64,000 nt of DNA from positions 806,001 through 870,000 of the forward strand of contig NC_045148.1 in the NCBI RefSeq assembly GCF_008831285.2, in the 5' to 3' direction. Made by a program: the position numbers and the translations under genes. Source of the DNA: Nymphaea colorata (lineage: Eukaryota > Streptophyta > Magnoliopsida > Nymphaeales > Nymphaeaceae). The notes below the pieces were generated by a model, which had not been told where the DNA came from, did no database searches, and saw nothing but the letters and a program-made list of their open reading frames with translations. Shown here piece by piece: positions 1 through 10,190 of this stretch (position 1 is its first letter; each line of letters opens with the position of its first letter).

Positions 1-1605
1 GTATGTAGTCTCTTCATCTTCTTACCAATCTCACGCTCAACCGCTGCATGAAAAGTCATGAAGATATTACTTACTTCAATTTTGTTTTTCATTGTAAATG
101 CTCACACCTTCCTAGATGCATATCAATAAATGTGACAAAATAGGATGTTCCACCTTTACATGTTACATTTATAGGTTCACACACATCTGAATAAGCTAAA
201 TCTAATACATCTTTAGTTTTTGAAGAGTGTTTCTGAAAAAAATTTCATGCAACTTACCAACCAAGCAATGATCATAAGATAATTGTGCATCATCTACCTT
301 TGGTAACAAATTCTTCTTAGCGAGCAAATCGATTCCCCTTTGACTCATGTGACTCAACCTCCTATGCAACAAATATGACGAAATGTCATCAGTAACTGCA
401 TTTACCTCAACACTACTGATTCGAGACTTCATACCATGCAAAGAGCCAAATCTGCTACCTCTAACCAACACTAATACCCCTTTTGTCAATTTCCAACCAG
501 CCTGACTAAAAGAAGTACAATATCCATCTTCATTTAGTCTTCCTACAGAAATCAAATTCATTCTAAGATCTAGAACACGTCTCACATCTCTCAAAGTCAA
601 TTTTCATCTTGTGTTCGTCTCAATGCAAACATCTCATACCCCAATAATCTTCGAAGTATCACTATTGCCTATGTGAACTACTTCAAGATCACTTGCTCTG
701 TAAGATAAGAACAAATCTCTACATGGTGTGGCATGATAAAATGCCCCAATATCTAAAATCCATGTAGAATCACCATTCTCAACTGTAAGACAAACATTTT
801 CCTCGGATAAAAGTAACACTACCTCATCATCTGAAGCAACTGCAGTGTATTCTTTTGGTTTCACATTTTCTTGACTATTCTTTTTTTGTTTTTTTTTTTT
901 TCATTTCCTGCAATCAATCTTTTTGTAACCTGGAATACCATGGTAAAAGCGTTTACCTGTCATTTTTTCTCTTGATTTGGACCTAGATTTTGATCTGTCA
1001 TACCATTTGTTACGGTTCTTCTATCTGCCATTACTAGCACTTGTGAGCTAGTAGTACCAAGAGACTTTCTCTTTGTCTCTTCATTTAAAATGTTGCTGGT
1101 TACATGCTTCATCGTTAGCACACCATCTGGAGTGGAGTTGCTCAAAGAAAAAACTAAAGTCTCTCAACTATCAGGAAGAGAACTGAGATTCATCATCTAA
1201 TATCATTTTCATGGCTGACAATTGATTAATTATGTGTTGCACTTCATTCAAATACTTTGACACAGGTTTTTCCTCTCTAAGTTTGAGATTTGCCAATTGC
1301 CTGATCAAGAAAGCCTTGCTTCCAACTGTTTTCCTCGCATAAAGATTATGCAATTTCTGTCATAATGACTTAACACTCGCCTCTACGGATACCAAATGAA
1401 AAATACTGTCATTTAACCATTGTCTGATGGTGCAAATGGTTTTCTTATCTAATAACTTCTATTTATCATCAGTCATATTCGTTGGCCTGTTATTCTCAAT
1501 GGGTGCATACAAATCTTTACAATAAAGCAAATACTCCATTTTTGTTTTCCATATAGTCCAATTGTTTCCATTTAGAGAGATCATCATAGTGGGGGTCGAC
1601 TCCAT
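1..1605 (-). pseudogene. copia gag-protease-integrase fragment, broken
   Basis: The probable gag start is the ATG at 1605, just inside the primer binding site. Gag shows the usual NNWTIWK-like opening and, near 1171-1353, a UBN2-type stretch (KLHNLYARK, LANLKLREEKPVSKYLNEVQ). A worn zinc knuckle lies near 905-960 (FYHGIPGYKKIDCRK, first cysteine lost). Protease follows at about 634-864 with WILDIGAFYHATPCRD, where the active-site DSGA has become DIGA. GAG-pre-integrase is at 202-600 (LLHRRLSHMSQRGIDLLAKK). Integrase begins below 200 (GGTSYFVTFID). Stops include TAG at 1459-1461 and TGA at 1360-1362, both where tryptophan is expected. The piece is not functional. Confidence 0.85.
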
Positions 1606-1637
1606 ATTTCAATAAGAATGAACACATCAAACTTAAC

Positions 1638-1649
1638 GCTCTGCTACCA
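1638..1649 (-). other. copia primer binding site
   Basis: The minus strand reads TGGTAGCAGAGC, one base from the copia consensus TGGTATCAGAGC that pairs with initiator methionine tRNA. It lies three bases inside the LTR end (CA at 1653-1654), as in the plus-strand copy at 7363. Confidence 0.85.
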
Positions 1650-2425
1650 CTTTGTTATAGTTGTTTTCCCTCAACAAAGTTGTTTCCAACATGAAAAAGA
1701 ACTATGATATGAGTATATTCTTGCAAAGATTGATTACCCCTGCAAACGAATACTTAGGAAAACAATAACCAGCCAAAAACAACACTTAATGCTGTCAAAA
1801 ACGCTTTCAAACTTCAAGCATGCATATATCCAATAATTACACAACTAACAACAACCTTTAGCATCAACATAGCAATCCAAACAAGTTGATTTTATAAGAG
1901 AGATTGGACAAAGTTGCTGAAAATTGGAATCACTCGGCTACTAGCACAAGATTGAGTTCCCAACACCAATATTGCAGCAATATATATCAAAATATATGCT
2001 AGATAATGCAGAAAATAAGAGACACCAATATACGTGGAAAACTCCCAATAATTGGGTAAAAAACCACGGGCAAGAGAGATATATATATCTCAAAGAAGCA
2101 ACACAACCACATCAATATGTGTTGTTCTTCTTGCAGAGAATAACATAAATCATCTTAAAGAACGAATGCATAAGAAAACTACAAGAAAAGAAATCACCAT
2201 GTGTTCTTCTTTTCTTTTCCTTGTTTTCTTCACTTTCTCTCTCTACACTTGCACCCATACAATTGCACAAACCCTCAATCATGTTCTCCTTCTTCCTTTT
2301 TCCTTCTTGCCTACCTCCACCCCTCTCTTCTTGATGTGTGTGAGCCGCAAGAGGGAAGCCCTCTTTTCTTCTTCTTCCCAAAGAAAGTGAAACGAGAGAG
2401 AGAGAGGACGTGAGAGAGTAGGGCA

Positions 2426-2443
2426 CCGTCGGGCAATGTTATC
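2426..2443. repeat. hAT left target duplication and terminal inverted repeat
   Basis: The 8-bp duplication CCGTCGGG (2426-2433) is followed by the terminal repeat CAATGTTATC (2434-2443). The mirror arrangement is at 5777-5794. An 8-bp duplication is the hallmark of the hAT superfamily. Confidence 0.92.
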
Positions 2444-2451
2444 ACTGGCAT

Positions 2452-2640
2452 AGCGTATCGCGTATCGGTCGGGCCGACCTATACGCCGTATCATAACGTA
2501 TCGTAAACGTATCATAAAATTAATTTTTTATTTTAAAAAAATATTAAAAAATCGTAAAAAATTCTAAAAAATCATAAAAAATCCGAAAAAAATCCGAAAA
2601 ACAAGTAAAAATCAGAAAAAATCAAGAAAAATGTATTTAA
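2452..2640. repeat. hAT left subterminal repeats (GTATC motifs, then A-rich array)
   Basis: From 2452 to 2516 the motif CGTATC recurs about six times, including CGTATCGCGTATCGG. The right end (5697-5770) has about five copies in either orientation. Inside this lies an A-rich array (about 2524-2632) with roughly 10-12-bp units of the form AAAAATCN. Subterminal repeats of hAT elements commonly bind transposase; applying that here is inference. Confidence 0.65.
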
Positions 2641-2881
2641 AGGAACATTCATCATTCATGTACATGATTATGAACTATGAACTATGAACTATGAACAACA
2701 CATTCTAAAATAAGAAATCAGACATTCAAAATAACATAATAAGCAGCTGAAGAGAATTCGATTACATCACAATTCATAAGTTCAAAAGTAAAAACATAAA
2801 GTTATCAATAATGATTCATTCAAGTTTCAACAACAATCGTCATTTCCATCATCATCTTCATGATCATCTTCATTTTCTTCA

Positions 2882-5371
2882 TTAAGTGCTTCTATCCCCT
2901 CTCCCCTCTGTTGGAAATGGAATGTCACCAACATTCCATTGCTCTCCAACCTCTCCTTCTTCAATAATCTTTGCTACTCCTTCAAGGTTCAAAAAATCAA
3001 GATCGTCCTCAAGGTCATCAAGTATTACAGATTGTTCTTCTTCAACCCAAGAATCTAATATATCAAAATGGTCAATGTTGACAGGATCATATTGAGTGTG
3101 ATGCTTCCTCGTAGATGTTGTTTCTAATTGTCTAACAAGAGAACAAATTAACAAAATGTTAGAAATTAAAATATATGTTAAAATTTGCTATTTTGCATAA
3201 CAGATGTGTACCTTTGTCTCAACTTCATATTATAACGAACGTAAACAAGGTCATTCAACCTTTTATGTTCCAACCTATTCCTCTTCTTATTGTGGATGTG
3301 CTGAAATACACTTCAATTTCTTTCACATCCAGTTGCACTACATGTTTGGCTGAGGATTCTAATTGCAAGCTTCCTTATTTATGGGCAATCAGGCTCAAAC
3401 CTTTCCCACCACAAATCTAATATCAGATGGAAAGTAAAAATGAGATAGAATAAATATATGAGAAAGTAGAAGCTAAACAACAAATAAAATAAACCAAAAA
3501 GTATAAAGTCTCTTTTTCTAATACCTGGATGCATAGTTGACCTGCATCGAATTGATGTGTCTCTCCCCATGCTACCAAAAGCCGTATCATATTTATTGAT
3601 TGACATATGGATAGCGTCTTGTTCTTTATAATCACTTACTAATACCTCAATACAATCCAACATGTCATACTTGACATCTCTATCCTTCTTAAAAGTGGGA
3701 AGATATCTAATAGCAGGATTTAGGTAGTAGGCTGCTGCATGAAGTGGATGATGAAGTTGTCCAGACCACCTTTCATCTATAATCTTTCATATAGGCATGT
3801 ACAACTTCTTTTTTCCCTTCATATTATTTCTAATGGCCTCCTTGGCTCTGTCCATAGACTCGTATAAATATCCAATAGAAGGCCTATCTTCACTATCAAC
3901 TAATCTGAAGACTTTCACTAGAGGTACACAAATCTTGAATAACTGCACACATGATTCCCAAAAGTCAGCATCGAACATGGTATCCACAACTGTCATAGCC
4001 TTTCTTTTATAGGCATGTGGATATGCAGCCCAATCATCACTTGAAAACATCTACCTAAGAGGAGTTCTTTGCTTGATTATACCCTGCACAGTCAAAACAT
4101 TTGTAGCAAACCATGTTTGTGCAGGTTGAATCAATTCAGCGCCATTTGTGAATTTCCTCATCAAATTCAAGATATAAGCATGATTATAAATAAACTTCGT
4201 GATTTCTTGGCATCTTTGAACTGTCAACTTCATATCATCTCTTTCACCATGATCCTAAAGCATAAGTTTTACACAGTGAGCAGCACATGGACTCCAATAA
4301 AATGTCCTATATCGTGTTGCTAACCTTTCACCTGCAGCTTTATAATTTGTTGCATTATCAGTGATAAATTGCACAACATTTTGAGGCCCAACTTCTTGTA
4401 TAACTTTATCAAAAGCTCAAACAAAACATCAGCAGTCTTAAGAGTATCAGACAAATCAACAGATTTTAAGAACATAGTACCAAGAGGGCAATATACAAGG
4501 AAGTTACCAATGTTCTATTCTTGATGTCTGTCCACCCATCTGCCATTACACTGCATCCTGTAGCTTTCCAGCTCAATTTCAGTTCATCACAATATGCCTT
4601 GACATCTCTAACTACATTGTTGAGAATTTTACCTCGCAATTTATGAAAAGAGGACATTTTATACCCTCGGCCTACAGTAGCAATCACATCTGCTATAGCC
4701 TGAAAATGAAAAGAGTTTGTTGCATTGAAGGGAATGGATGCGTCATAGAACCACCTTCATATGGTTTCATCTGTTGCTTCAACAATATCTTTTGAACACA
4801 TGGTTGTACGAATCTCAGGCTGAGCACCAACAGTAGTATAAGTGGGAAAAAAAATCTTGATCAAACCAGACATATTACTCGACTTCATAGTAGGTATTCT
4901 ACCAACACCAATACGACCCTCACTCCTACCACGTCCTCGTAAACCTGTACTTGCACTTGCACCTCTTCGTTTTTTGGTTGCAGTTGAAGAACCACCTGTA
5001 TGCATAATGTCTTTCCCTTTAGTTGTTCCCAAACTGACACCAACATGTTCTTCTTCAAGCTCAACATCTTCACCTTCACTTTCTTCCTGTTCATGTGGGT
5101 CCCCATATCCTTCCTCTGCATCTTGCATTTCCTTTTCAATCCTATTTGCTTTCACTGCATTAAGAAGCTCCATATGTTGGTGCTTTACATATGCTGGCAA
5201 TGGGTTCTCTTGGGAGCCATTGCAAGCAGCCACATCGCTGTGTGTACCAGCTATATGGTTTTTAAAGCGAGAGATCCCTCCTGATATAATTTGCTTACAA
5301 TAATTGCACTTAACTCTTAACCTATCTTTGGTATTCACCCTTGTACACCACTGCCATGCAGGATCCGACAT
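2882..5371 (-). pseudogene. BED-finger hAT transposase, broken
   Basis: The probable start is the ATG at 5371. From it, C22-x2-C25 and H39-x4-H44 form a BED zinc finger (VKCNYCKQI...KNHIAGTH). A DUF659 region follows at 4466-4687 (GCSVMADGWTDIKNRT). Middle parts lie at 4051-4233 and 3787-4050 (DADFWESCVQLFK...LVKVFRLVD). The C-terminal dimerisation segment is at about 3200-3420 (DLWWERFEPDCP, LAIRILSQTCSATGCERN). A GT-AG intron of about 105 bp is likely near 3421-3526. The dimerisation domain has two in-frame stops: one just after DCP, and TGA at 3313-3315 where the family has tryptophan. Further frame breaks lie between the segments. A complete enzyme is not encoded. Confidence 0.85.
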
Positions 5372-5776
5372 TATACCTTCACAAAACAAGTAAAAACATA
5401 CAAATAAACGTAGGAAATAAGAGAAATGAACGATTCAATGGCAAAAATGAGTTATTTCTTACCTTCTTGGTGTTAGAAACTAAAAAACCCTCTTTCTCCA
5501 AGCTTCCCACCATCCCGACACTCCCCACAACAAGAAATAAAGCTTCTTCACCGGCGAATCTTGATGCAAATGGAGAAAATCTCTCCCTCTCACGTTTCTT
5601 GCAGTGTTTAGAAACAATAGAAGAGAGAGAGAGGAGCATAGGTTTTAAAAAAAGACGCAAAAAAGGGGCCGTTGGGCCCCTTTTTCATTTTTACCCTGTA
5701 TCGTACGATACGCGTGCGATACGCATGTGTAGCGTATAACATGTATCGTATTGTTTTTGTTGATACGTAAGATGCG

Positions 5777-5794
5777 GATAACATTGCCGTCGGG
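5777..5794. repeat. hAT right terminal inverted repeat and target duplication
   Basis: GATAACATTG (5777-5786) is the exact reverse complement of the left end and is followed by the second CCGTCGGG copy (5787-5794). The copia LTR then resumes. Confidence 0.92.
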
Positions 5795-5862
5795 TGCCCT
5801 TCCCTCTTTTTTTCCATCGTTTGGGTCGGGTCCTCTCTTGAGGCTGGACCCGAACCAACAAA

Positions 5863-5872
5863 CTCCCCATCC
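5863..5872 (-). other. copia polypurine tract
   Basis: The minus strand reads GGATGGGGAG, two bases before the LTR start TGTTGG at 5860. This is the position and composition of the plus-strand primer of a copia element, so the LTR is here acting as a 3' LTR. Confidence 0.8.
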
Positions 5873-5878
5873 AACCTC

Positions 5879-6500
5879 AAGAGAAGGATCATACCTACAA
5901 AAGAACAAACTTAATGCACTACCTTAAAGGCAGTCATTCCAATTTCCAACTAGGTCTCTACACTTGTCATGCTTCTCTTTAAATAGAGACTTCGTCATCA
6001 TATCTGTAGGATTCTTCTTTGTATGTATCTTCTCTAAGTGCATTAGTTTTTGCTCATGCATATCACGAATCCAATGATATCTAACATCAATGTGTTTGGT
6101 CCTTGAGTGAAAAGCTGAATTCTTTAGCACTTTGGCTATCACAATGCAACACATAGGTCTTCTGATTAAGACCTATATTATGAAGGAAATTCTTCATCCA
6201 CAACTCTTTATGCAACACAATGCAACACATAGGTCTTCTGATTAAGACCTATATTATGAAGGAAACTTTTCATCCACAACTCTTTACAAGTTTCAGTTGC
6301 TGCAATATATTCTGCCTCTATAGTAGAAAGAGCAACACACTTCTGCAACCTGGACTGCCATGATACAGCCCCTCCCCTGCAAAAGTAAAAACATAACAAA
6401 AAGGAGAGTAACAGACTTATTAGAGTTCAAGTTATCTGTCATGTTTGCACCAACAAATCCTTGTATCTCTAGGTTATATTCACCAAAACATAAACAGTAA
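5879..6500 (-). pseudogene. copia RNase H / pol C-terminus, broken
   Basis: The minus strand encodes the end of copia pol. GAVSWQSRLQKCVALSTIEA and EYIAATETCKELWMKSFL (about 6208-6399) are the RNase H core with its STIEAEYIA motif. HSRTKHIDVRYHWIRD and NPTDMMTKSL (about 5924-6154) are the usual pol terminus. A 76-bp tandem duplication at 6141-6292 breaks the frame. Upstream RNase H sequence (GFVGANMTDN) continues to about 6500, where the plus-strand LTR begins. Confidence 0.85.
6141..6292. repeat. 76-bp tandem duplication within RNase H
   Basis: Unit 1 at 6141-6216 and unit 2 at 6217-6292 begin with ACAATGCAACACATAGGTC and are nearly identical, so the duplication is younger than most damage in the element. 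It shifts the RNase H frame. Confidence 0.9.
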
Positions 6501-6504
6501 TTGG

Positions 6505-7359
6505 TGTTGGGTCGGGTCCAACCTCAAGAGAGGACCCGACCCGGGCGATGGAAAAAAAGGGGGAAGGGCACCCGATGGTGCCCTACTCTCTCACGTCCTC
6601 TCCCTCACTCGTTTCACTCTCCTTGGGAAGAAGAAGAAAAAGATGGTTTCCTTCTTGCGGCTCACACACAACAAGAAGAAAAGGGGAGGAGGTAGGCAAG
6701 AAGGAAAGAGGAAGAAGAAGAACACGGTTGAGGAGGGTTCGTGCAGTCGTTTGGGTGCAAGTGCAGAGAGAGAAAATGAAGAAAACAAGGGAAAAAAAGA
6801 AGAACACGTGGTGATTTCTTTTCTTGTTGTTTTCATATGCATTTATTTTTTAGGATGATTTATGATATTCTCTGCAAAAAAAAAACAACACCTATTAATG
6901 TGGTTGTATTGTCTGTTTGAAATATATGTATCTCTCTTGCTTGTGGTTTTTTACTCCATTATTGGGGGTTTTTCCACGTATATTGGTGTCTCTTGTTTTC
7001 TGCACTATCTAACATATATTGCGACATATATTACTGCAATATTGACGTTGGGAACTCAATTTTGTGCTAGCAGCCGAGTGATTCCGATTTTCAGCAGTTT
7101 TGTGCAATCTCTCTTATAAAATCAATTTGTTTGGATTGTTATGTTGATGTTAAAGGCTGTTGTTAGTTGCGTAATTATTGGATATATGCATGCTTGAAGT
7201 TTGAAAGCATTTATGACAGCATTAAGTGATGTTTTTGGCTGGTTATTGTCTTCCCAAATATTCGTTTGCAGGGGTAATCAATCTTTACAAGAATATACTC
7301 ATATCGTGAGTTATTTTTCAAGTTGGAAACAACTTTGTTGGGGGAAAACTACTATAACA
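6505..7359 (+). repeat. copia LTR, 855 bp
   Basis: It starts TGTTGGGTCGGG and ends ATAACA, and matches the LTR at 1653-5860 in inverted orientation. It carries the unoccupied version of the hAT target (CCCGATGG at about 6571-6578). The short frames at 6445-6858 are LTR sequence. Confidence 0.9.
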
Positions 7360-7405
7360 AAGTGGTATCAGAGTATCAAGTTTCTTGTGTTCATTCTTAT
7401 TGAAA

Positions 7406-7715
7406 TATGGAGTCGACCCCCACTATGATGATCTCTCTAAATAGAAACAACTGGACTATATGGAAAACAAAAATTGAGGATTTGCTCTATTGTAAAGAGT
7501 TGTATGCATCCATTGAGAATAACAGGCCAACGAATATGACTGATGATAAATGAAAGTTACTAGATAGGAAAACCATTGGCACCATCAAACAATGGTTAGA
7601 TGATAGTGTCTTTCATTTGGTATCCACAGAGACGAGCGCAAAGTCATTATGACAAAAGTTGCATGATCTTTATGAGAGGTAAACAACTGGAAACAAGACT
7701 TTCCTTCTTGAGATC
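7406..7715 (+). pseudogene. copia gag N-terminal fragment, broken
   Basis: The ATG at 7406 opens a gag start homologous to that at 1605 minus (MESTPTMMISLN, NNWTIWKTKIEDLLYCKELY). Stops at 7551-7553 and 7650-7652 (TGA) sit where the family has tryptophan. The similarity ends after KTTGNKTFLLEI. Confidence 0.8.
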
Positions 7716-8368
7716 TGAGAAGGAGATGTGAATCATGCCAATCATCCCTCGGGTGCTATACGAAAAGCACAAGAACAAACTCACCCAAAATGTCACATCC
7801 ATGAAAAGTGCCTAGCAGCACGATATTATGCATTTCACTGGAAATTCAGATTCTTGTAGACATGACACCCCATCTTTTCATATTGAACATTTCATTGTAA
7901 CAACATTAACCAGCCATCATGCACCAATCAATGAGCCATTGTCGTGCGCAATTATCCTTACCAACAAAGAAATACTGCAATGACAAGATAAACTCACAGG
8001 CCCACACATTTGTGCAGCCACACGAGAAGAGAAACCAAAACCAAGTATAGGGAGTGAGTTTATGAGCAAAGATAATATTTGAACCTTCCCCAAAAAAGAG
8101 CATAAGGATCAAAAAAACATTTGTCTCTCGGTTAAAGGAAATTGCAAGGGTAAATAATAAATTTATTATCAAATATTTACTTTTTCCATCAAACCAAAAT
8201 GAATCATTCCCTCCATCTCAATCCCTTTCTCAAAAAACACTATTAAACTCTTTACCCAACAGTCTGAAGTTCAATTTGTAAGCGACAAATCAATCAACAG
8301 AAATAATAGCACAAATTAAAAAAAGTTATGTACACAACAACATGAATGTTGGTGAGAGGGAGACTCAC
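7716..8368. other. Unassigned stretch next to the S16 gene
   Basis: I see no gene here. It should hold an intron and perhaps the last exon of the minus-strand S16 gene, but the expected YWLSVGAQPSDPVQ-like coding sequence was not recognised on the minus strand. Confidence 0.4.
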
Positions 8369-8658
8369 TTGACTCTATCAAAGTTCAAACCCATGCGCTT
8401 CCCACCATCCTGTCCTGCACAACTAGAAAATCCATCCTCTCAATAACAGTTCTGGAGATCAAAGTAGCACCAATCGTGTAACACCCACAAACTATCTTCA
8501 AGAAAAAGAAAGAGGAGACAATTACCGGGCAAAGGATTGTAATAACCCAACACTTCAAGGTGTTTTCCATCTCTTGGGCACCTACTATCAGCTGCCATCA
8601 CCCTGTAGAATGGCCGGTTTTTGCACCCAAACCGTGACAATCTAATCCTAACAACCAT
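8369..8658 (-). CDS. Organellar ribosomal protein S16, first two coding exons (partial)
   Basis: The minus-strand ATG at 8658 opens [20 protein letters not shown] and continues [20 protein letters not shown], the conserved bacterial-type bS16 N-terminus found in nucleus-encoded plastid and mitochondrial S16. Exon A is 8658-8526, with donor GTAATT. Exon B is 8414-8369, with acceptor TTGTGCAG, and encodes [15 protein letters not shown] across the phase-1 junction. Exon B ends AA|GTGAGT, a strong donor whose TGA would stop translation after 59 codons if not spliced. The remaining third of S16 (the usual YWLSVGAQPSDPVQ part) was not found down to the retrotransposon nest at 7790. The gene is either split by a large insertion or truncated. 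The protein is a small-subunit ribosomal component, probably imported into organelles. Confidence 0.85.
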
Positions 8659-9095
8659 CGTTGCTTTCTGAAAGTCGGCTTTTCCTCAGTTTGGAGAAGA
8701 TAGGTAGCAGCTACAAATCAAGACCACAACACAAAGATTCAAAGAAAACAGAGGCATTCAGTAAGAATGTAACAGTCAATGTTGTAAAATGAGATGAGGC
8801 GAAGCGACACACTAAGCTTGGGAAGCCAAGTGAAGTGAACTGAGGCATACTGAAGCATAAGCATCAAGACCAAAATTGCGAAGTAGATAATATCCATAAA
8901 AATAATGTCTTGAATCATCTTAACACATAAACAAACTAAGAAAAATTTTGAAATTAGATCTCCACATCTTTACAATCGAGAACCAGAGAAGATGAAGAAT
9001 CCCTCTTATGTTCTAGGTACTGCCAGCAAGATACTAAGAAACATTAATCAACCATGTATGAGTAAACATAGTAATTCTTACAACTTCAACCAGAT

Positions 9096-9273
9096 CTAGC
9101 TTAAGAAGTAGAACACAAGCCGAATATGATGGCTTTCATTAGATTACATTAAGCCTGTCAACAGATTGAATCTGCAATAAATTGCTAGCTTAAGAAGTAG
9201 AACACAAGCCGAATATGATGGCTTTCATTAGATTACATTAAGCCTGTCAACAGATTGAATCTGCAATAAATTG
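9096..9273. repeat. 89-bp tandem duplication in S16 leader intron
   Basis: Units 9096-9184 and 9185-9273 begin CTAGCTTAAGAAGTAGAACA and are essentially identical along their length. It lies in the presumed intron between the S16 leader exon and the coding exon. Confidence 0.92.
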
Positions 9274-10049
9274 TGAACTAACTCCAAAACCAAGTTGCAA
9301 GGAGTAGTGAATAGAGCTCAATTGCAATGGCACCAAATTTATATGAATCTGTCATATTTATTTGGCTTAGATATCATTAAATTGTATACCATGAAAACCT
9401 TAAATATTTACAATATTATTACGAGTAAAATGGAATCTACGTTCATTGACAGTGAATTATGTGGTCCTAATTTATCTGATTAGCTAGCTTGGAGCCTCTC
9501 TGTCCTTTCACTTGTGTACTTGTTTGTGTATTAAATAGTTACACATACAGCAATTAGCATAGAGCTAGCTGCCTTGATCCAACACGTTCAAAACTCGTTC
9601 CTTCATATAGAAACTTCCCAATAGTACTTACTATCTAGCCACCATTGACCGTTAGAACCCCGCTCAAGGCCTACCTAGAAATACCATATTAACATACATA
9701 TGGAGATTGAAACTCGTTTGAAATCTAATACGGACCTCAGCAACACAAACTTACAAGTTTCAACCTTAACTCATCAGTTATCGGAATAGCAGTAGCCAAA
9801 TGGGGATAAGTAACAATTAAGACAAGAACAACTAAATGAAAATCATTTTTTGCAGACGCAAAATCTGTCACATGGGGACGTGATTAAAGTAATCCATGCT
9901 AGACAATGCATAATCATAGAACGGCTTCTTTATCAGCTTGGCAGCATTTTCTCAATGGCTAGATGTAAATAGGAAAGCACTAATCAGAAATGCATACACT
10001 AGACTTTGAGGCAGCCTTAGAGGGAGAGAAAGATTAATGACAAACTAAC

Positions 10050-10190
10050 CCGTGGAATCGGTGGTCGTCAGAGAGAGAGGCTCGCTCGAGATCGTCGGAT
10101 AGCGGAGAGGGGCGCCGGAGTAGTCGTCGGAGACAGGAGTGGGGACTCGAGAGTCGAGAGGCTCCGAGGGAAAGAGGTTTTCGGTGCACC
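10050..10190 (-). other. Probable 5' leader exon of the S16 gene
   Basis: Read on the minus strand, a CT-rich leader-like segment (CTCTTTCCCTCGGAGCCTC...) ends in CCACGG|GTTAGTTTG, a good splice donor at about 10050. A polypyrimidine acceptor (CTATCTTCTCCAAACTGAG) lies just upstream of the S16 ATG. A spliced leader with an intron of about 1.35 kb would link them. The TSS is not defined; a transcript would settle it. Confidence 0.45.

Larger units (their letters stand above)
2434..5786 (-). mobile_element. hAT-superfamily DNA transposon, about 3.35 kb
   Basis: The element is 3353 bp, bounded by 10-bp perfect inverted repeats CAATGTTATC / GATAACATTG and an exact 8-bp target duplication CCGTCGGG. 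It encodes on the minus strand a BED-finger, DUF659, hAT-dimerisation transposase, now broken. Both ends carry several GTATC/GATAC motifs next to the terminal repeats. It sits inside a copia LTR, and the sister LTR at 6505 retains the uninterrupted site (GGGCACCCGATGGTGCCC), so the ends and duplication are certain. Because the transposase is broken, any mobility would need an enzyme supplied from elsewhere. Confidence 0.93.
1653..5860 (-). repeat. copia LTR split by a hAT insertion
   Basis: The LTR starts with TGTTGG at 5860 (minus strand) and ends with CA at 1653-1654. Removing the inserted transposon and one copy of its target duplication leaves about 847 bp, matching the 855-bp plus-strand LTR at 6505-7359 along its length. 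The short reading frames at 2052-2515 on both strands are LTR sequence and not genes. Confidence 0.9.
1..6504 (-). mobile_element. Decayed Ty1/copia element, internal-LTR-internal form
   Basis: Read on the minus strand from 6504 down, the order is RNase H, polypurine tract, one LTR, primer binding site, gag, protease, GAG-pre-integrase and the start of integrase, running off the window edge at 1. A normal element has LTRs at both ends. Here one LTR (1653-5860) serves as the 3' LTR of one internal region and the 5' LTR of another, the form left by recombination between elements or by a tandem pair. All coding parts carry stops and frameshifts. The LTR is split by a hAT transposon at 2434-5786. 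Family assignment rests on the order RNase H last and on typical copia motifs; it is secure. The tandem interpretation is inference. Confidence 0.85.
6505..7790 (+). mobile_element. Plus-strand copia LTR plus gag fragment
   Basis: This is the same family as the minus-strand element, in opposite orientation: LTR 6505-7359 (TGTTGG...ATAACA), primer binding site TGGTATCAGAG at 7363-7373, then a gag fragment. Similarity to gag continues to at least about 7715 and then stops, so the rest of the element is missing. It abuts the RNase H remnant directly at 6504/6505. No clear target duplication was found, because the right end is lost. Confidence 0.88.

Noticed and set aside
2052-2515. Overlapping open frames on both strands
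   Set aside because: They lie in the copia LTR and across the hAT junction; the same frames recur at 6445-6858 in the sister LTR.
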